64,000 nt of DNA from Halorubrum halophilum (GTDB taxonomy: Archaea; Halobacteriota; Halobacteria; Halobacteriales; Haloferacaceae). A program made the position numbers and the translations under genes. Shown here one piece after another: positions 23,321-31,989 of the stretch; position 1 is the stretch's first letter; every line of letters begins with the position of its first letter. Under the pieces are notes generated by a model. That model searched no databases, was not told the origin of the DNA, and was given only the letters and a program-made list of their open reading frames with translations. The DNA lies in NCBI RefSeq assembly GCF_000739595.1, contig NZ_BBJP01000039.1, positions 62,001 through 126,000 of the forward strand, read 5' to 3'.

Positions 23321-23832
23321 TCGCCGTCACCCCCGCTCGTTTGATTCTCGTACTCCGCCTGACTGACGACGTTCACCTTCCCCTCCATTACGTGGTGGCC
23401 GGCGCCGCAGTACTCGTTACAGATGAGCCCGTACTCCGTCGGCTCGTCCGTTTCGACGGTGATCTCCGAGACTTCGCCGGGGACGACCATCGTGTTGGCG
23501 TTCGTTCCGGCGACCTCGAAGCCGTGGATCACGTCTCGGGAGGTGACGTAGAACGTCACCGTGCTGTCTTCCGGTATCACGATCGGGTCCGGCTGGAACC
23601 CGAACTGGAAGGCGACGACGTACGCCGCGTACTCGTTCTCGCCGACCTGTTCGACACGGGGCTCCGAGAACCGCTCGTCCTCGTCGAGCGCGGTAGCATC
23701 GACTGGCTGCTCGCTGTCGCTGACCATCGCGACGCCGGGACCGACGGCGCCGTACGTGACGGAACCGAGGAGGAGCAGTATCAGGAGCACCGATGCCGCG
23801 AGCCACAGTTTTTCGTATGCGTGAATATGCAT
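23317..23832 (-). CDS. cbaB: ba3-type terminal oxidase subunit II (CuA)
   Basis: 171 residues. One N-terminal membrane helix (about 9-29) anchors an external cupredoxin domain. The CuA centre is intact: His in VIHGFEV, then CNEYCGAGHHVM (C-x3-C-x3-H-x2-M). It accepts electrons from a halocyanin-type donor and passes them to subunit I. ATG 23832 is preferred; an upstream in-frame extension is Ser/Arg-rich and runs across the neighbouring gene. The stop overlaps the subunit I start (ATGA). Confidence 0.93.
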   Translation of the reverse strand: MHIHAYEKLWLAASVLLILLLLGSVTYGAVGPGVAMVSDSEQPVDATALDEDERFSEPRVEQVGENEYAAYVVAFQFGFQPDPIVIPEDSTVTFYVTSRDVIHGFEVAGTNANTMVVPGEVSEITVETDEPTEYGLICNEYCGAGHHVMEGKVNVVSQAEYENQTSGGDGE

Positions 23833-23839
23833 CTCGTGA

Positions 23840-24016
23840 TCACCCCACGACGACCAGATCGCGGCCGAGGAACTCGATGTAGTAGATGTACACCCACGAC
23901 AGCACCAGGATCGTGAAGTAGATCCCGATGAGCGTGAGCGTCCCGATCGGATCGAACTCCTCTGTGTCACCGCTCACGTCGTCCGCGGGCGCGTGTGCGG
24001 TCTCGTTCCGGCCCAT
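23840..24016 (-). CDS. Single-helix small subunit of the ba3 oxidase
   Basis: 58 residues: an acidic N-terminus followed by one helix (TLTLIGIYFTILVLSWVYIYYIEF). Seven bases separate it from subunit II. The position and single helix fit subunit IIa of ba3 oxidases, which packs against subunits I and II. ATG 24016 is preferred; a TTG six codons upstream is also in frame. It is probably the first gene of the operon, divergent from the gene at 24114. Confidence 0.75.
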   Translation of the reverse strand: MGRNETAHAPADDVSGDTEEFDPIGTLTLIGIYFTILVLSWVYIYYIEFLGRDLVVVG

Positions 24017-24080
24017 GGGTTGCGTTATCGACAAGGAACCATATAACGTCTACCCGTTCTCGGACCCTGAAAACACGGGT

Positions 24081-24090
24081 GTTATATATG
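24081..24090 (+). promoter_or_regulatory. TATA box for the gene at 24114
   Basis: GTTATATATG lies about 27 bases before ATG 24114, predicting a leaderless mRNA. The opposite-strand oxidase operon starts within 70 bp, so the two promoters are back to back. Confidence 0.6.
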
Positions 24091-24113
24091 TCCGGCCAGC
24101 CCTTGGTCACGGC

Positions 24114-24317
24114 ATGAACTTCTCGCTTCAACAGGCCGTACTTCTCGTGCTCGGCGGGCTCGTCCCCGCGGCGGTGTTCATCGCGGACCGAGCGGAGATC
24201 TACGTCGCGATCACGCTGGTGAACGTGCTGCTCATCTGGGCGAGCCTCCGGATCGCGACCGGCGGAAGCATGCCGGGGATCGGCGGCGGCGATGCGGCGG
24301 ACCACGAACACGCGTAG
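24114..24317 (+). CDS. Small haloarchaeal membrane protein next to cytochrome oxidase
   Basis: 67 residues with two helices (about 6-22 and 28-46) and a His/Asp-rich tail (GDAADHEHA). It is divergent from the oxidase operon and upstream of the copper-type ATPase, so a role in oxidase assembly is plausible. The TATA box placement fixes ATG 24114. The His-containing tail could bind a metal; this is inference. Confidence 0.65.
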   Translation: MNFSLQQAVLLVLGGLVPAAVFIADRAEIYVAITLVNVLLIWASLRIATGGSMPGIGGGDAADHEHA

Positions 24318-24404
24318 TCGCCCGGAACAGGCGTCGAAGCAGCGGAACCCCGCGGTTACGACGCGTCGATTTCGGCCGCGGACCGGCCCCGGAAGCGAAC
24401 ACAC

Positions 24405-26813
24405 ATGCCACCCTGTACACTCTGTGACCTGCCGACCGGGGACGACCCCCATACGGCCCCGGACGTCGACGGCGAGTTCTGCTGTCGGGGTTGTCTCGCC
24501 GTCGCGCGGTCGCTCGGCGACGCGGAGGGGCTCGACGGGCTCGACGATGTCGAGGAGCGGCGACCGGACGCGGAGCCGGACGACGAGTTCGACGGCGAGA
24601 CGACGTTCCTCCACGTCGACGGCATGCACTGCGCGACCTGCGAGTCGTTCCTGGAGATGACGGCGGGCGAACAGCCCGGCGTCGCGGCCGCGGAGGCGAG
24701 CTACGCCACGGACACGATCCGGGTCGACTACGACCCCGACGCCGTCGGCGCCGACGAACTCCCCGAGCGGCTCTCGGTCGCCGGGTACTCCGCGAGCCAC
24801 CGGGCGGATCCGGACGCCGAGGACGACGACGCGGTCGTCCGGTTCCTGATCGGCGGCGGCTTCTTCGGGATGATGGCGATGCTGTGGTACGTCGTCTTCC
24901 TGTACCCCACCTACTTCGGCTACGAGCCGTTCCTCGATCTGGGCGGGATCTCGGGGTTGTACCTGTTCACGCAGATCTGGGTGTTCGCCTCCATCGTTCT
25001 GTTCTACACCGGATACCCGATCCTGCGGGGCGCCTACGTGAGCCTCCGCGCGCGACAGCCGAACATGGATCTCTTGGTGTCGCTCGCGGCGGTGAGCTCG
25101 TACGCGTACAGCACCCTCGCGATGTTCCTCGGCCGGACCGACCTCTACTTCGACGTGACGATCGCGGTCATTCTGGTGGTCACCGCCGGCAACCACTACG
25201 AGTCGCTGATCAAGCGGCGCGCGACCGGCGCCCTCTCGGCGCTGACGACCGCGACGGATCGGGAGATCCGGACCGAGGCGGGCGAGACGATTGCGCCCGA
25301 CGCGGTGGACCCGGGCGATCGCCTGCTCGTGCGCCCCGGCGAGCGCGTCCCGTTCGACGGGACCGTCGTCGAGGGGACCGCCGCGGTCGACGAGGCCTTA
25401 GTCACCGGCGAGTCGCTCCCGGCGACGAAACGCGAGGGTGACCCGGTCCGCGGCGGAACCGTCGTCACGGACGCCCCGGTGGTCGTCGAGGTGGGCGAAG
25501 ACGCCGAGAGTACCCTCGACACGCTCGTGCGGCTGCTCTGGGAGATCCAGAGCTCGCGGTCGGGGATCCAGCGGCTCGTCGACAAACTGGCGACGGTGTT
25601 CGTTCCCCTCGTCGTCGCCGTCGCGGTCCTCGCGGCCGGCGCGACGCTCGCGCTCGGCGCCCCACCCACGGAGGCGGCGCTCGTCGCGCTCACGGTGCTC
25701 ATCGTCTCGTGTCCGTGCGCGCTCGGGCTCGCGTCTCCGCTCGCCGTCGCGGCCGGGATCCGCGACGCGGCCCGGCGGGGGATCGTGATCGTCTCCGACG
25801 CCGTCTTCGAGGAGGCCGCCGACGTCGACACGGTCGTGCTCGACAAGACCGGGACGCTCACGGACGGGGAGATGCGACTGCTCGGCACCGAGACCGACGG
25901 GGCGGACCCGGAGACCGTTCGGACGCGGGCCGCCGCGTTGGAGCGCGCCTCGGCCCACCCGATCGCCGAGGCGATCGTCGCGGGGGTGCGTGGCGGGGAG
26001 ACCGAACCCGGCGAGGCCGCTGACCGTCGGACCGCGGCGACTGATGGCGGTGTCGCCGCCGCACCGTCGCCCGCCGCCGCGGACGTGACGGTCACGGACA
26101 GGGGCGTCTCCGGTCGGATCGACGGCGACGAGGTCGTCGTCGGTCACCGGTCGCTGTTCGAGGGCGACGCGTGGACCGTGCCCGAATCGCTCGACGCGGT
26201 CGGTACGAAAGCCCGCGAAGCCGGTCGCGTCCCCGCGTACGTCGGCTGGGACGGGGGCGTTAGGGGAGTGCTCATCGTCGGCGACGAGGTGCGCGACGGC
26301 TGGGAGGCGGTCGTCGAGGAGCTCGCGGCGGACGGGCGTCGGGTCGTCCTGCTCACGGGCGACTCGCCGGCCGCGGCCCGGCAGTTCGAGGAACATCCCG
26401 CGATCGACGAGGTGTTCGCGGGGGTTCCGCCGGAGGCGAAGGCCGAGACGGTCCGGCGCCTGACCGCGACCGAGCGCGTCGCGATGGTCGGCGACGGGAG
26501 CAACGACGCGCCCGCGCTCGCGGCGGCCGACATCGGGATCTCCGTCGCCAGCGGGACCGATCTGGCCGCCGACGCCGCCGACGCCGTCCTGCTGGAGGAT
26601 CGCCTCTCGGCGATCCCGGAGCTGTTCGCGGTCACCCGCGGGACGAACCGCCGGCTCAAACAGAACCTCGGGTGGGCGTTCGTCTACAACGCGGTCGCGA
26701 TCCCGATGGCGGTCTCCGGGGTCCTCAACCCCCTGTTCGCCGCGGTCGCGATGGCGACGAGCAGCCTCCTCGTGGTGTCGAACTCCGCGCGAGCCGTTTA
26801 TAAAGACGAGTAG
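24405..26813 (+). CDS. Heavy-metal (Cu-type) translocating P-type ATPase, CcoI/CopA-like
   Basis: 802 residues. An N-terminal Cys-rich module has CTLC (4-7) and CCRGC (about 26-30). A heavy-metal-associated domain follows with GMHCATC (about 72-78). Then come the P1B core with the ion-site motif SCPCALG (CPC at 436-438), phosphorylated Asp480 in DKTGTLT, the TGDSPAA segment and GDGSNDAPAL. Six to eight helices. CPC with this N-terminal module resembles FixI/CcoI exporters that supply copper for cytochrome oxidase assembly, and the ba3 operon is adjacent. Direction of copper movement and physiological role are inferred. All catalytic residues are present. Confidence 0.92.
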   Translation: MPPCTLCDLPTGDDPHTAPDVDGEFCCRGCLAVARSLGDAEGLDGLDDVEERRPDAEPDDEFDGETTFLHVDGMHCATCESFLEMTAGEQPGVAAAEASYATDTIRVDYDPDAVGADELPERLSVAGYSASHRADPDAEDDDAVVRFLIGGGFFGMMAMLWYVVFLYPTYFGYEPFLDLGGISGLYLFTQIWVFASIVLFYTGYPILRGAYVSLRARQPNMDLLVSLAAVSSYAYSTLAMFLGRTDLYFDVTIAVILVVTAGNHYESLIKRRATGALSALTTATDREIRTEAGETIAPDAVDPGDRLLVRPGERVPFDGTVVEGTAAVDEALVTGESLPATKREGDPVRGGTVVTDAPVVVEVGEDAESTLDTLVRLLWEIQSSRSGIQRLVDKLATVFVPLVVAVAVLAAGATLALGAPPTEAALVALTVLIVSCPCALGLASPLAVAAGIRDAARRGIVIVSDAVFEEAADVDTVVLDKTGTLTDGEMRLLGTETDGADPETVRTRAAALERASAHPIAEAIVAGVRGGETEPGEAADRRTAATDGGVAAAPSPAAADVTVTDRGVSGRIDGDEVVVGHRSLFEGDAWTVPESLDAVGTKAREAGRVPAYVGWDGGVRGVLIVGDEVRDGWEAVVEELAADGRRVVLLTGDSPAAARQFEEHPAIDEVFAGVPPEAKAETVRRLTATERVAMVGDGSNDAPALAAADIGISVASGTDLAADAADAVLLEDRLSAIPELFAVTRGTNRRLKQNLGWAFVYNAVAIPMAVSGVLNPLFAAVAMATSSLLVVSNSARAVYKDE

Positions 26814-26843
26814 CGGAAGGAGGCGACTGCGAGGGCGTCGCCG

Positions 26844-27086
26844 TCACGCCGTCGCGCCGACGTACGGCTTGACCGCGCGCACGATGGCGTCCACGTCGTA
26901 CTCGTCTTCCGTCTTGTCGAAGACGACATCGCCGTCGGCGCGCACGACGAACACGCCGGCGTCGCCGGTTACCAACGCGACCTCGTCGATCCCCTCGCCG
27001 AACTGCTTGAGGACCGCCTCCGAGACGTCTTGAGCGCGATTCAACATGCCGCACGGGACGCAGTACTCGATCTCGATGCGGGTCAT
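26844..27086 (-). CDS. SelW/Rdx-type thioredoxin-like protein
   Basis: 80 residues. It begins IEIEYCVPCGMLNRA, the CxxC redox motif after the first strand of the SelT/SelW/SelH (Rdx) family, then an amphipathic helix and a beta-hairpin typical of that fold. Selenocysteine is replaced by Cys. A thiol-redox role is likely; the substrate is unknown. It is convergent with the P-type ATPase, 30 bp apart, and near the oxidase assembly genes, where such proteins often occur in haloarchaea. Confidence 0.82.
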   Translation of the reverse strand: MTRIEIEYCVPCGMLNRAQDVSEAVLKQFGEGIDEVALVTGDAGVFVVRADGDVVFDKTEDEYDVDAIVRAVKPYVGATA

Positions 27087-27156
27087 ACGGGAGGGTGTAG
27101 GGTGCGAGCGGTGTTAAAACGGGCGTCCGTCCGAGCCTCTCTCCCGGGCCGCGCGT

Positions 27157-28560
27157 TCAGACAACGAGCGCGTCGAGGACGACCGCGAACAGCAGGAGAC
27201 CGAGGTAGGCGTTCGACGCGTGGAACGCCCGGAACGCCGCGGCCTCGGTACGCTCGTAGTGGAGTCGGACGACGGTCCAGAGGAACACGGCGCCGACGGC
27301 GACGCCCACGACCGCGTAGAGCGCGCCGAGCGGCTCGGAGACCGCCGCGAGCGCGACCGCCGCGACGAGCGTCGCGCCGAGGTACCAGACGATGTGCCGG
27401 CGCGTCGTCGTCTCCCCGCGGACCACGGGCATCATCGGGAAGCCGCCGCGCTCGTAGTCGTCCTTGTAGGCCAGCGCGAGGTTGTAGAAGTGTGCCGGCG
27501 TCCACAGGAAGATGACCAGAGCGAGCAACAGCCCGCCGCCGCCGATTTCGCCGGTCACCGCGGCCCAGCCGATGAGGGCAGGGAGCGCGCCGGCGGCCCC
27601 GCCGATCACGGTGTTTTGCACCGTGTTCGGCTTCAGGATGAGCGTGTACACGACGCTGTAGAAGCCGATCGCGATCAGTCCGAGCGCCGCCGTCAGGAAA
27701 TTAACCGTCCAGAACAGGCCGACCGAGACGAGCGTGAGGAGCCCGCCGAACGCGAGCGCGTGGGACACCGGCACGAGGTCGGTCGCCAGCGGGCGGTCGT
27801 TCGTGCGCTGCATCCGCTTGTCCACGTCGCGTTCGAGCACGTGGTTGAACGTGCCGGAGGCGCCGATCGAGAGCGCCCCGCCGACGAGGGTCGCTCCGAC
27901 GGCGTACGGCGTGAACCCGGGACCGCCGGCCAGCGCCATCGCGGCGGCGGCGACCAGACAGAGCAGCCACATCAGCCGCGGCTTCATCAGCCGGAAGTAC
28001 GCCGCGGCGGTCGCCCGCAATCGGGGGACCGTCGCGGTCGGCACGTCCGGATCGGGCGCATCCTCGATCGGCGGGAGGTCGTCGGTTCCCGGTTCGAAGT
28101 CGACCGGCGCGTCGTTCGGATCGCCGGTCTCGGCCTCCAGCCACCACGCGAGCCCGGCGAGCACGGCCGCGAAGATGGCCACACCGAGGACGAGGTGGAC
28201 CGGACCGAGGGCGGTCGGGAGCCCGCCGACAGCGACGAGCGCGCCCACGCCGGCCTGCGCCGGGTACACGAGCAGCGCGGCGGTGAGCGCAGCCCGGATC
28301 CGGCGGCTCGCGCCGTCGATCCACGCGAGGGCGGCGGAGAGGGCGACGAGAATTCCGACGACGACGGCGAGTAGTCGGTGGCCGAGCGCCACCCACCCGG
28401 CGGTCTGGGTGGGGAGCTCGGCGCCGTTCCCGCAGGCGGGCCAGCCGCCGCAGGCCGTCGCCGCCTCCGTGAGGGAGGTGGTCGCGCCGACGACGACGAC
28501 GAGGTACACGCCCATCGCCGCCGCCGCGAGAACCGCGGGGAATCGGTCGGGTATCGTCAC
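27157..28560 (-). CDS. ctaB: Heme A synthase-like (CtaA) / protoheme IX farnesyltransferase (CtaB) fusion
   Basis: 467 residues. Residues 1-150 have four helices with ACGGWPACG and GHRLLAV, matching half of a CtaA/COX15 protein (His ligand and Cys pair). A charged linker (150-185) leads to a full UbiA-type prenyltransferase with NHVLERDVDKRMQRT, followed by RPLATD, the farnesyl-diphosphate/Mg motif, and a second Asp motif (YKDDYERGG). CtaB makes heme O from protoheme. The CtaA-like half may aid conversion to heme A or heme transfer. Such fusions are known in haloarchaea. It sits within a few kilobases of the oxidase genes. Start ATG 28560 is clear. Confidence 0.9.
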   Translation of the reverse strand: MTIPDRFPAVLAAAAMGVYLVVVVGATTSLTEAATACGGWPACGNGAELPTQTAGWVALGHRLLAVVVGILVALSAALAWIDGASRRIRAALTAALLVYPAQAGVGALVAVGGLPTALGPVHLVLGVAIFAAVLAGLAWWLEAETGDPNDAPVDFEPGTDDLPPIEDAPDPDVPTATVPRLRATAAAYFRLMKPRLMWLLCLVAAAAMALAGGPGFTPYAVGATLVGGALSIGASGTFNHVLERDVDKRMQRTNDRPLATDLVPVSHALAFGGLLTLVSVGLFWTVNFLTAALGLIAIGFYSVVYTLILKPNTVQNTVIGGAAGALPALIGWAAVTGEIGGGGLLLALVIFLWTPAHFYNLALAYKDDYERGGFPMMPVVRGETTTRRHIVWYLGATLVAAVALAAVSEPLGALYAVVGVAVGAVFLWTVVRLHYERTEAAAFRAFHASNAYLGLLLFAVVLDALVV

Positions 28561-28639
28561 GTGGTCGGTCTTGGGAACCGACCCATATAGGTTCCGCGCT
28601 TCGGCGTATCGCTCGCGTTCGCCGCCGGGAGTACGGCCG

Positions 28640-29101
28640 CTACCGCCGTCCGTCGCGGGCGTCGTCGCGGTCGGATCCCCGGCGCTCGACGATCCGGTCG
28701 ACGATGTCGCCGCTGGAGAGGAGTTCGTCCTCGTACCGGGGATCGCGGGCCGAGGCGCGCTCGACCCGACAGTCGATCCCGCGCTCGGCGAGCGCGTCGG
28801 CGATGTCGGCCTCGTCGTGGTGCTGATCGAACCCCAACACGATCACGTCGGGATCGAGGCGCTCGATGGGGACGAACACGTCCTCCGGATGGCCGAGGTG
28901 GGCCTCGTCGACGGCGTCGAGCGCGGCGACCATGTCGCGGCGCTGCTCGGCACAGAGGATCGGCGCCGGCTTGTGCGTGACGTTGGTGCGGCGGGCGACG
29001 ATGGCGTGAAGCTCGTCGCCGTACGCCGCGGCGTCCTCCAGGTAGTGGACGTGGCCGGGGTGGAGCAGGTCGAAGGTCCCCTGCGCGACGACCCGCGTCA
29101 T
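28640..29101 (-). CDS. ribL: Archaeal FAD synthase (RibL-type cytidylyltransferase family)
   Basis: 153 residues. It begins [20 protein letters not shown], holding the HxGH nucleotidyltransferase motif of this family, with a later conserved GFDQHHDE. Archaeal RibL adenylylates FMN to FAD; a glycerol-3-phosphate cytidylyltransferase-like reaction is the family alternative. ATG 29101 overlaps the stop of the upstream JAMM gene (ATGA), fixing the start and showing coupling. Its 3' end faces the CtaA-CtaB gene's promoter, 79 bp away. Confidence 0.88.
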   Translation of the reverse strand: MTRVVAQGTFDLLHPGHVHYLEDAAAYGDELHAIVARRTNVTHKPAPILCAEQRRDMVAALDAVDEAHLGHPEDVFVPIERLDPDVIVLGFDQHHDEADIADALAERGIDCRVERASARDPRYEDELLSSGDIVDRIVERRGSDRDDARDGRR

Positions 29102-29619
29102 CGGAACCACGAGAGGAAGCCGCCGCCGTCCCGTCGCTCCTCGCCGATCTCGCGGTCGATGTCCTCCTGCGTGAAGTCGAAGAAGTGCTCGTCGGGGACC
29201 TCCACGTCGAGCACGTCGAGAGTCGTCTGGTTCCCCTCGTTGTCGAACGCCTTCCAGTCGCCCCACCCGTAGGGCGCGCCGACGATGATGTGGACCCGTC
29301 CCTGTCCGAACGTCGCGAGGTCGGCGTCGCTCGGTCGGAGCGCGCCGTTCGGATGCGAGTGGACCGAGCCGACAGCACGCATGTCGTTCGGCTTCATGTG
29401 GGTACGGACGCTGGCGCTCGTCGGATTCGACTCCGTGCCGGGAATCACGAGCACGTCGGTGATCACCTGCCCGTCTCGGTCGAGGTCGAGCTTCCGGGCG
29501 TCGTCCGCGCGGAGGAACCCCATGTACTCGTCGGGGTGGCTCTCCTCGCTCGCCTCGAGGACGAACTCCATGGTCTCCCGGGCGATCCCGAGGAGCTCGT
29601 CCGAGCGGAACAGTCGCAT
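29098..29619 (-). CDS. JAMM/MPN+ metalloprotease (desampylase-like)
   Basis: 173 residues. The JAMM zinc site is intact: Glu in the DEYMGFL strand, then [16 protein letters not shown] (H-x-H-x10-D). Haloarchaeal JAMM1 proteins remove ubiquitin-like SAMP tags from target proteins and process SAMP precursors, and this protein has their length. ATG 29619 is chosen because the family fold begins at RLFRSDELL; longer in-frame starts add Pro/Arg-rich residues. Its stop overlaps the ribL start. Confidence 0.85.
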   Translation of the reverse strand: MRLFRSDELLGIARETMEFVLEASEESHPDEYMGFLRADDARKLDLDRDGQVITDVLVIPGTESNPTSASVRTHMKPNDMRAVGSVHSHPNGALRPSDADLATFGQGRVHIIVGAPYGWGDWKAFDNEGNQTTLDVLDVEVPDEHFFDFTQEDIDREIGEERRDGGGFLSWFR

Positions 29620-29768
29620 AGGCGACGGGAGGGCCCGTCGCCCCATATGGATTCCGGACCGCGGGGCGCTCGGGTCCGACCGTCCCCAGTCTGGCCGAAT
29701 TCGCTCCCTCGACGGCGGCGGAGACACGAGAGAACAGGCTTAACACCGGTCCTTCCCGATGAGTATTC

Positions 29769-31715
29769 ATGAGCGAGAACACCGCCGGGGATCCCGGCAT
29801 GCGGGGCGATTCGAGCCCCGAACTCGACGCCGACGCGGCGGAGGGGGCGGCCGACGACCGGCCGACCGTCTACGATCTGGCACCGGACTGCACCCTCGAA
29901 GACGCCGAGGTCGACGCGCTGTACCACGCCGAGGTCAACGGCGTCGTCGACTACGGGATCTTCGTCGACGTCTCGGACGCCCTCTCGGGGCTCGTCCACG
30001 AGTCGAACCTCGACGGCGCCTACGCCGTCGGCGACCGGCTGGTCGTCCGGCTGACCGAGGTGAAGGAGAACGGCGACGTGGCGTTCGACGACGAGGACCT
30101 CGACGACTACCGCACGGAGACGGTCGCCCACGAACCGACCGTCTCCCGCGTCCGCGGGCTCGCGCCCGGCGACGAGGTCACCGTGGAAGGGGAGGTCGTG
30201 CAGGCGAAACAGACGGGCGGCCCGACGATCTTCGCCGTCGCGGACGCCTCCGGCGTCGTCTCCTGTGCCGCCTTCGAAGAGGCGGGCGTCCGGGCGTACC
30301 CGGAGGTCGAGGTCGGCGACATGGTCCACGTCGGCGGCACGGTCGAGACCCGCGAGAACGCCCTCCAGTTGGAGGTTGACTCGCTGAAGCGGCTCCCCGA
30401 GGAGCGCGCGGCCGAGGCCCGCGACCGCTTCGAGGCGGCCCTCGACGAGCGCGCCGAGCCCGCCGACGTCGACCCCCTCGTCGAGTGGGAGGCGTTCGAG
30501 CCGATCCACGACGACCTCCGTGAGCTCGCCCGGCTGCTCCGCCGGACCGTGCTCTCCGGCCGTCCGCTTCGCGTCCGACACCATGCCGACGGCGACGGGA
30601 TGTGCGCCGCGATCCCCGTCCAGCTCGCCTTGGAGAACTTCGTTCAGGAGGTCCACGAAGACCCCGACGCGGCCCGACACCTGTTCAAGCGGCTCCCGAG
30701 CAAGGCGCCGTACTACGAGATGGAGGACGTGACCCGCGACCTGAACTTCGCCTTAGAGGGCCGAGCCCGCCACGGCCAGAAGCTCCCCTTCCTCCTCATG
30801 CTCGACAACGGCTCGACCGAGGAGGACGTGCCCGCCTACGAGAACCTCGCGCACTACGACATCCCCATCGCGGCCGTCGACCACCACCACCCAGACCCCG
30901 AGGCGGTCGAGCCGCTGCTCGACGCCCACGTCAACCCCTACCTCCACGACGAGGACTACCGGATCACGACGGGAATGATGTGCGTCGAGCTCGCCCGACT
31001 CATCGATCCGTCGATCACGGAGGAACTGGAGCACGTCCCGGCCGTCGCCGGGCTCTCCGACCGCTCGAAGGCGGAGGCGATGGACGACTACGTCGCGCTC
31101 GCCGAGGACGCCGGCTACGACGAGTCCGACCTGCTCGACATCGGCGAGGCGCTCGACTACGCCGCCCACTGGCTGCGCTACTCCGAGGGAAAGACCCTCG
31201 TCAACGACGCCCTCAACGTGGGCTGCGAGGACGAAGACCGTCACGAGGAGCTGGTCGAATTCCTCTCCGAGCGGGCCGACCGCGACGTGCAGCGCCAGCT
31301 CGACGCCGTCGACGACCACGTCGAACACGAGCGGCTCGCTTCCGGCGCGCACCTCTACCGCATCGACCTCGACGAGTACGCCCACCGGTTCACCTACCCC
31401 GCGCCCGGGAAGACGACCGGCGAGCTCCACGACACCCGTGTGCAGGAGACGGGCGACCCGGTCATCACCATCGGCTACGGGCCGGACTTCTGCGTGCTCC
31501 GGTCGGACGGCGTCCGGCTCGACATCCCGAACATGGTGACCGAGCTGAACGAGGAGCTCCCCGAGGCGGGCGTCTCCGGCGGCGGTCACCTCGTCGTCGG
31601 CTCGATCAAGTTCGTGAAGGGCCGTCGGAGCGCCGTCATCGAGACGCTCGTCGAGAAGATGGCCGAAGCGGAGATCGACGAGGCGCTCTCGTCGACGGCC
31701 GCGATCGACGACTGA
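29769..31715 (+). CDS. RecJ-like DHH-family exonuclease with S1 and OB domains
   Basis: 648 residues. An S1 RNA-binding domain (about 45-115, [15 protein letters not shown]) is followed by an OB fold (120-210), a DHH phosphoesterase core (265-480) with [14 protein letters not shown] and AVDHHHPD, and a DHHA1 region with SGGGH (about 610). Such proteins are archaeal RecJ/Cdc45 relatives that degrade single-stranded DNA or RNA and bind the replicative complex. Catalytic Asp/His residues are present, so it should be active. It stands alone, divergent from the JAMM gene. Confidence 0.88.
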   Translation: MSENTAGDPGMRGDSSPELDADAAEGAADDRPTVYDLAPDCTLEDAEVDALYHAEVNGVVDYGIFVDVSDALSGLVHESNLDGAYAVGDRLVVRLTEVKENGDVAFDDEDLDDYRTETVAHEPTVSRVRGLAPGDEVTVEGEVVQAKQTGGPTIFAVADASGVVSCAAFEEAGVRAYPEVEVGDMVHVGGTVETRENALQLEVDSLKRLPEERAAEARDRFEAALDERAEPADVDPLVEWEAFEPIHDDLRELARLLRRTVLSGRPLRVRHHADGDGMCAAIPVQLALENFVQEVHEDPDAARHLFKRLPSKAPYYEMEDVTRDLNFALEGRARHGQKLPFLLMLDNGSTEEDVPAYENLAHYDIPIAAVDHHHPDPEAVEPLLDAHVNPYLHDEDYRITTGMMCVELARLIDPSITEELEHVPAVAGLSDRSKAEAMDDYVALAEDAGYDESDLLDIGEALDYAAHWLRYSEGKTLVNDALNVGCEDEDRHEELVEFLSERADRDVQRQLDAVDDHVEHERLASGAHLYRIDLDEYAHRFTYPAPGKTTGELHDTRVQETGDPVITIGYGPDFCVLRSDGVRLDIPNMVTELNEELPEAGVSGGGHLVVGSIKFVKGRRSAVIETLVEKMAEAEIDEALSSTAAIDD

Positions 31716-31749
31716 ACCGCGGTCTCGCGACCAGTTTCTTCAGACGCCG

Positions 31750-31962
31750 CTACGCGAACGCCACCTCCCGGCGAGCGACGGCGTCGGCGCTCTCGCCGAT
31801 CCCCGCTTCGGGATCGGCGGCGACCGCGGCCGGCGCGGTGAGCGTCAGGGCGACGAGGAGGAGCGCGCCGGCAACGACGGCGGCGACACTACCGAACGGG
31901 GCGGCACCTTCGGAACGCGTCGCGGTCGACGACACGCGGGGTCTGCCCGCGCCATCCGACAA
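31750..31962 (-). CDS. Hypothetical small secreted or membrane protein
   Basis: 70 residues with one hydrophobic segment (about 25-48, VAAVVAGALLLVALTLTAPAA) that could be a signal peptide ending AVAA. The remaining tail is short and acidic. It converges on the RecJ-like gene and follows the HEAT gene's 3' end by 27 bp. Codon use fits the neighbourhood, but no family is recognised. Confidence 0.45.
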   Translation of the reverse strand: MSDGAGRPRVSSTATRSEGAAPFGSVAAVVAGALLLVALTLTAPAAVAADPEAGIGESADAVARREVAFA

Positions 31963-31989
31963 AAAGAGTCGTCCGAATTCGCGTCGTAA

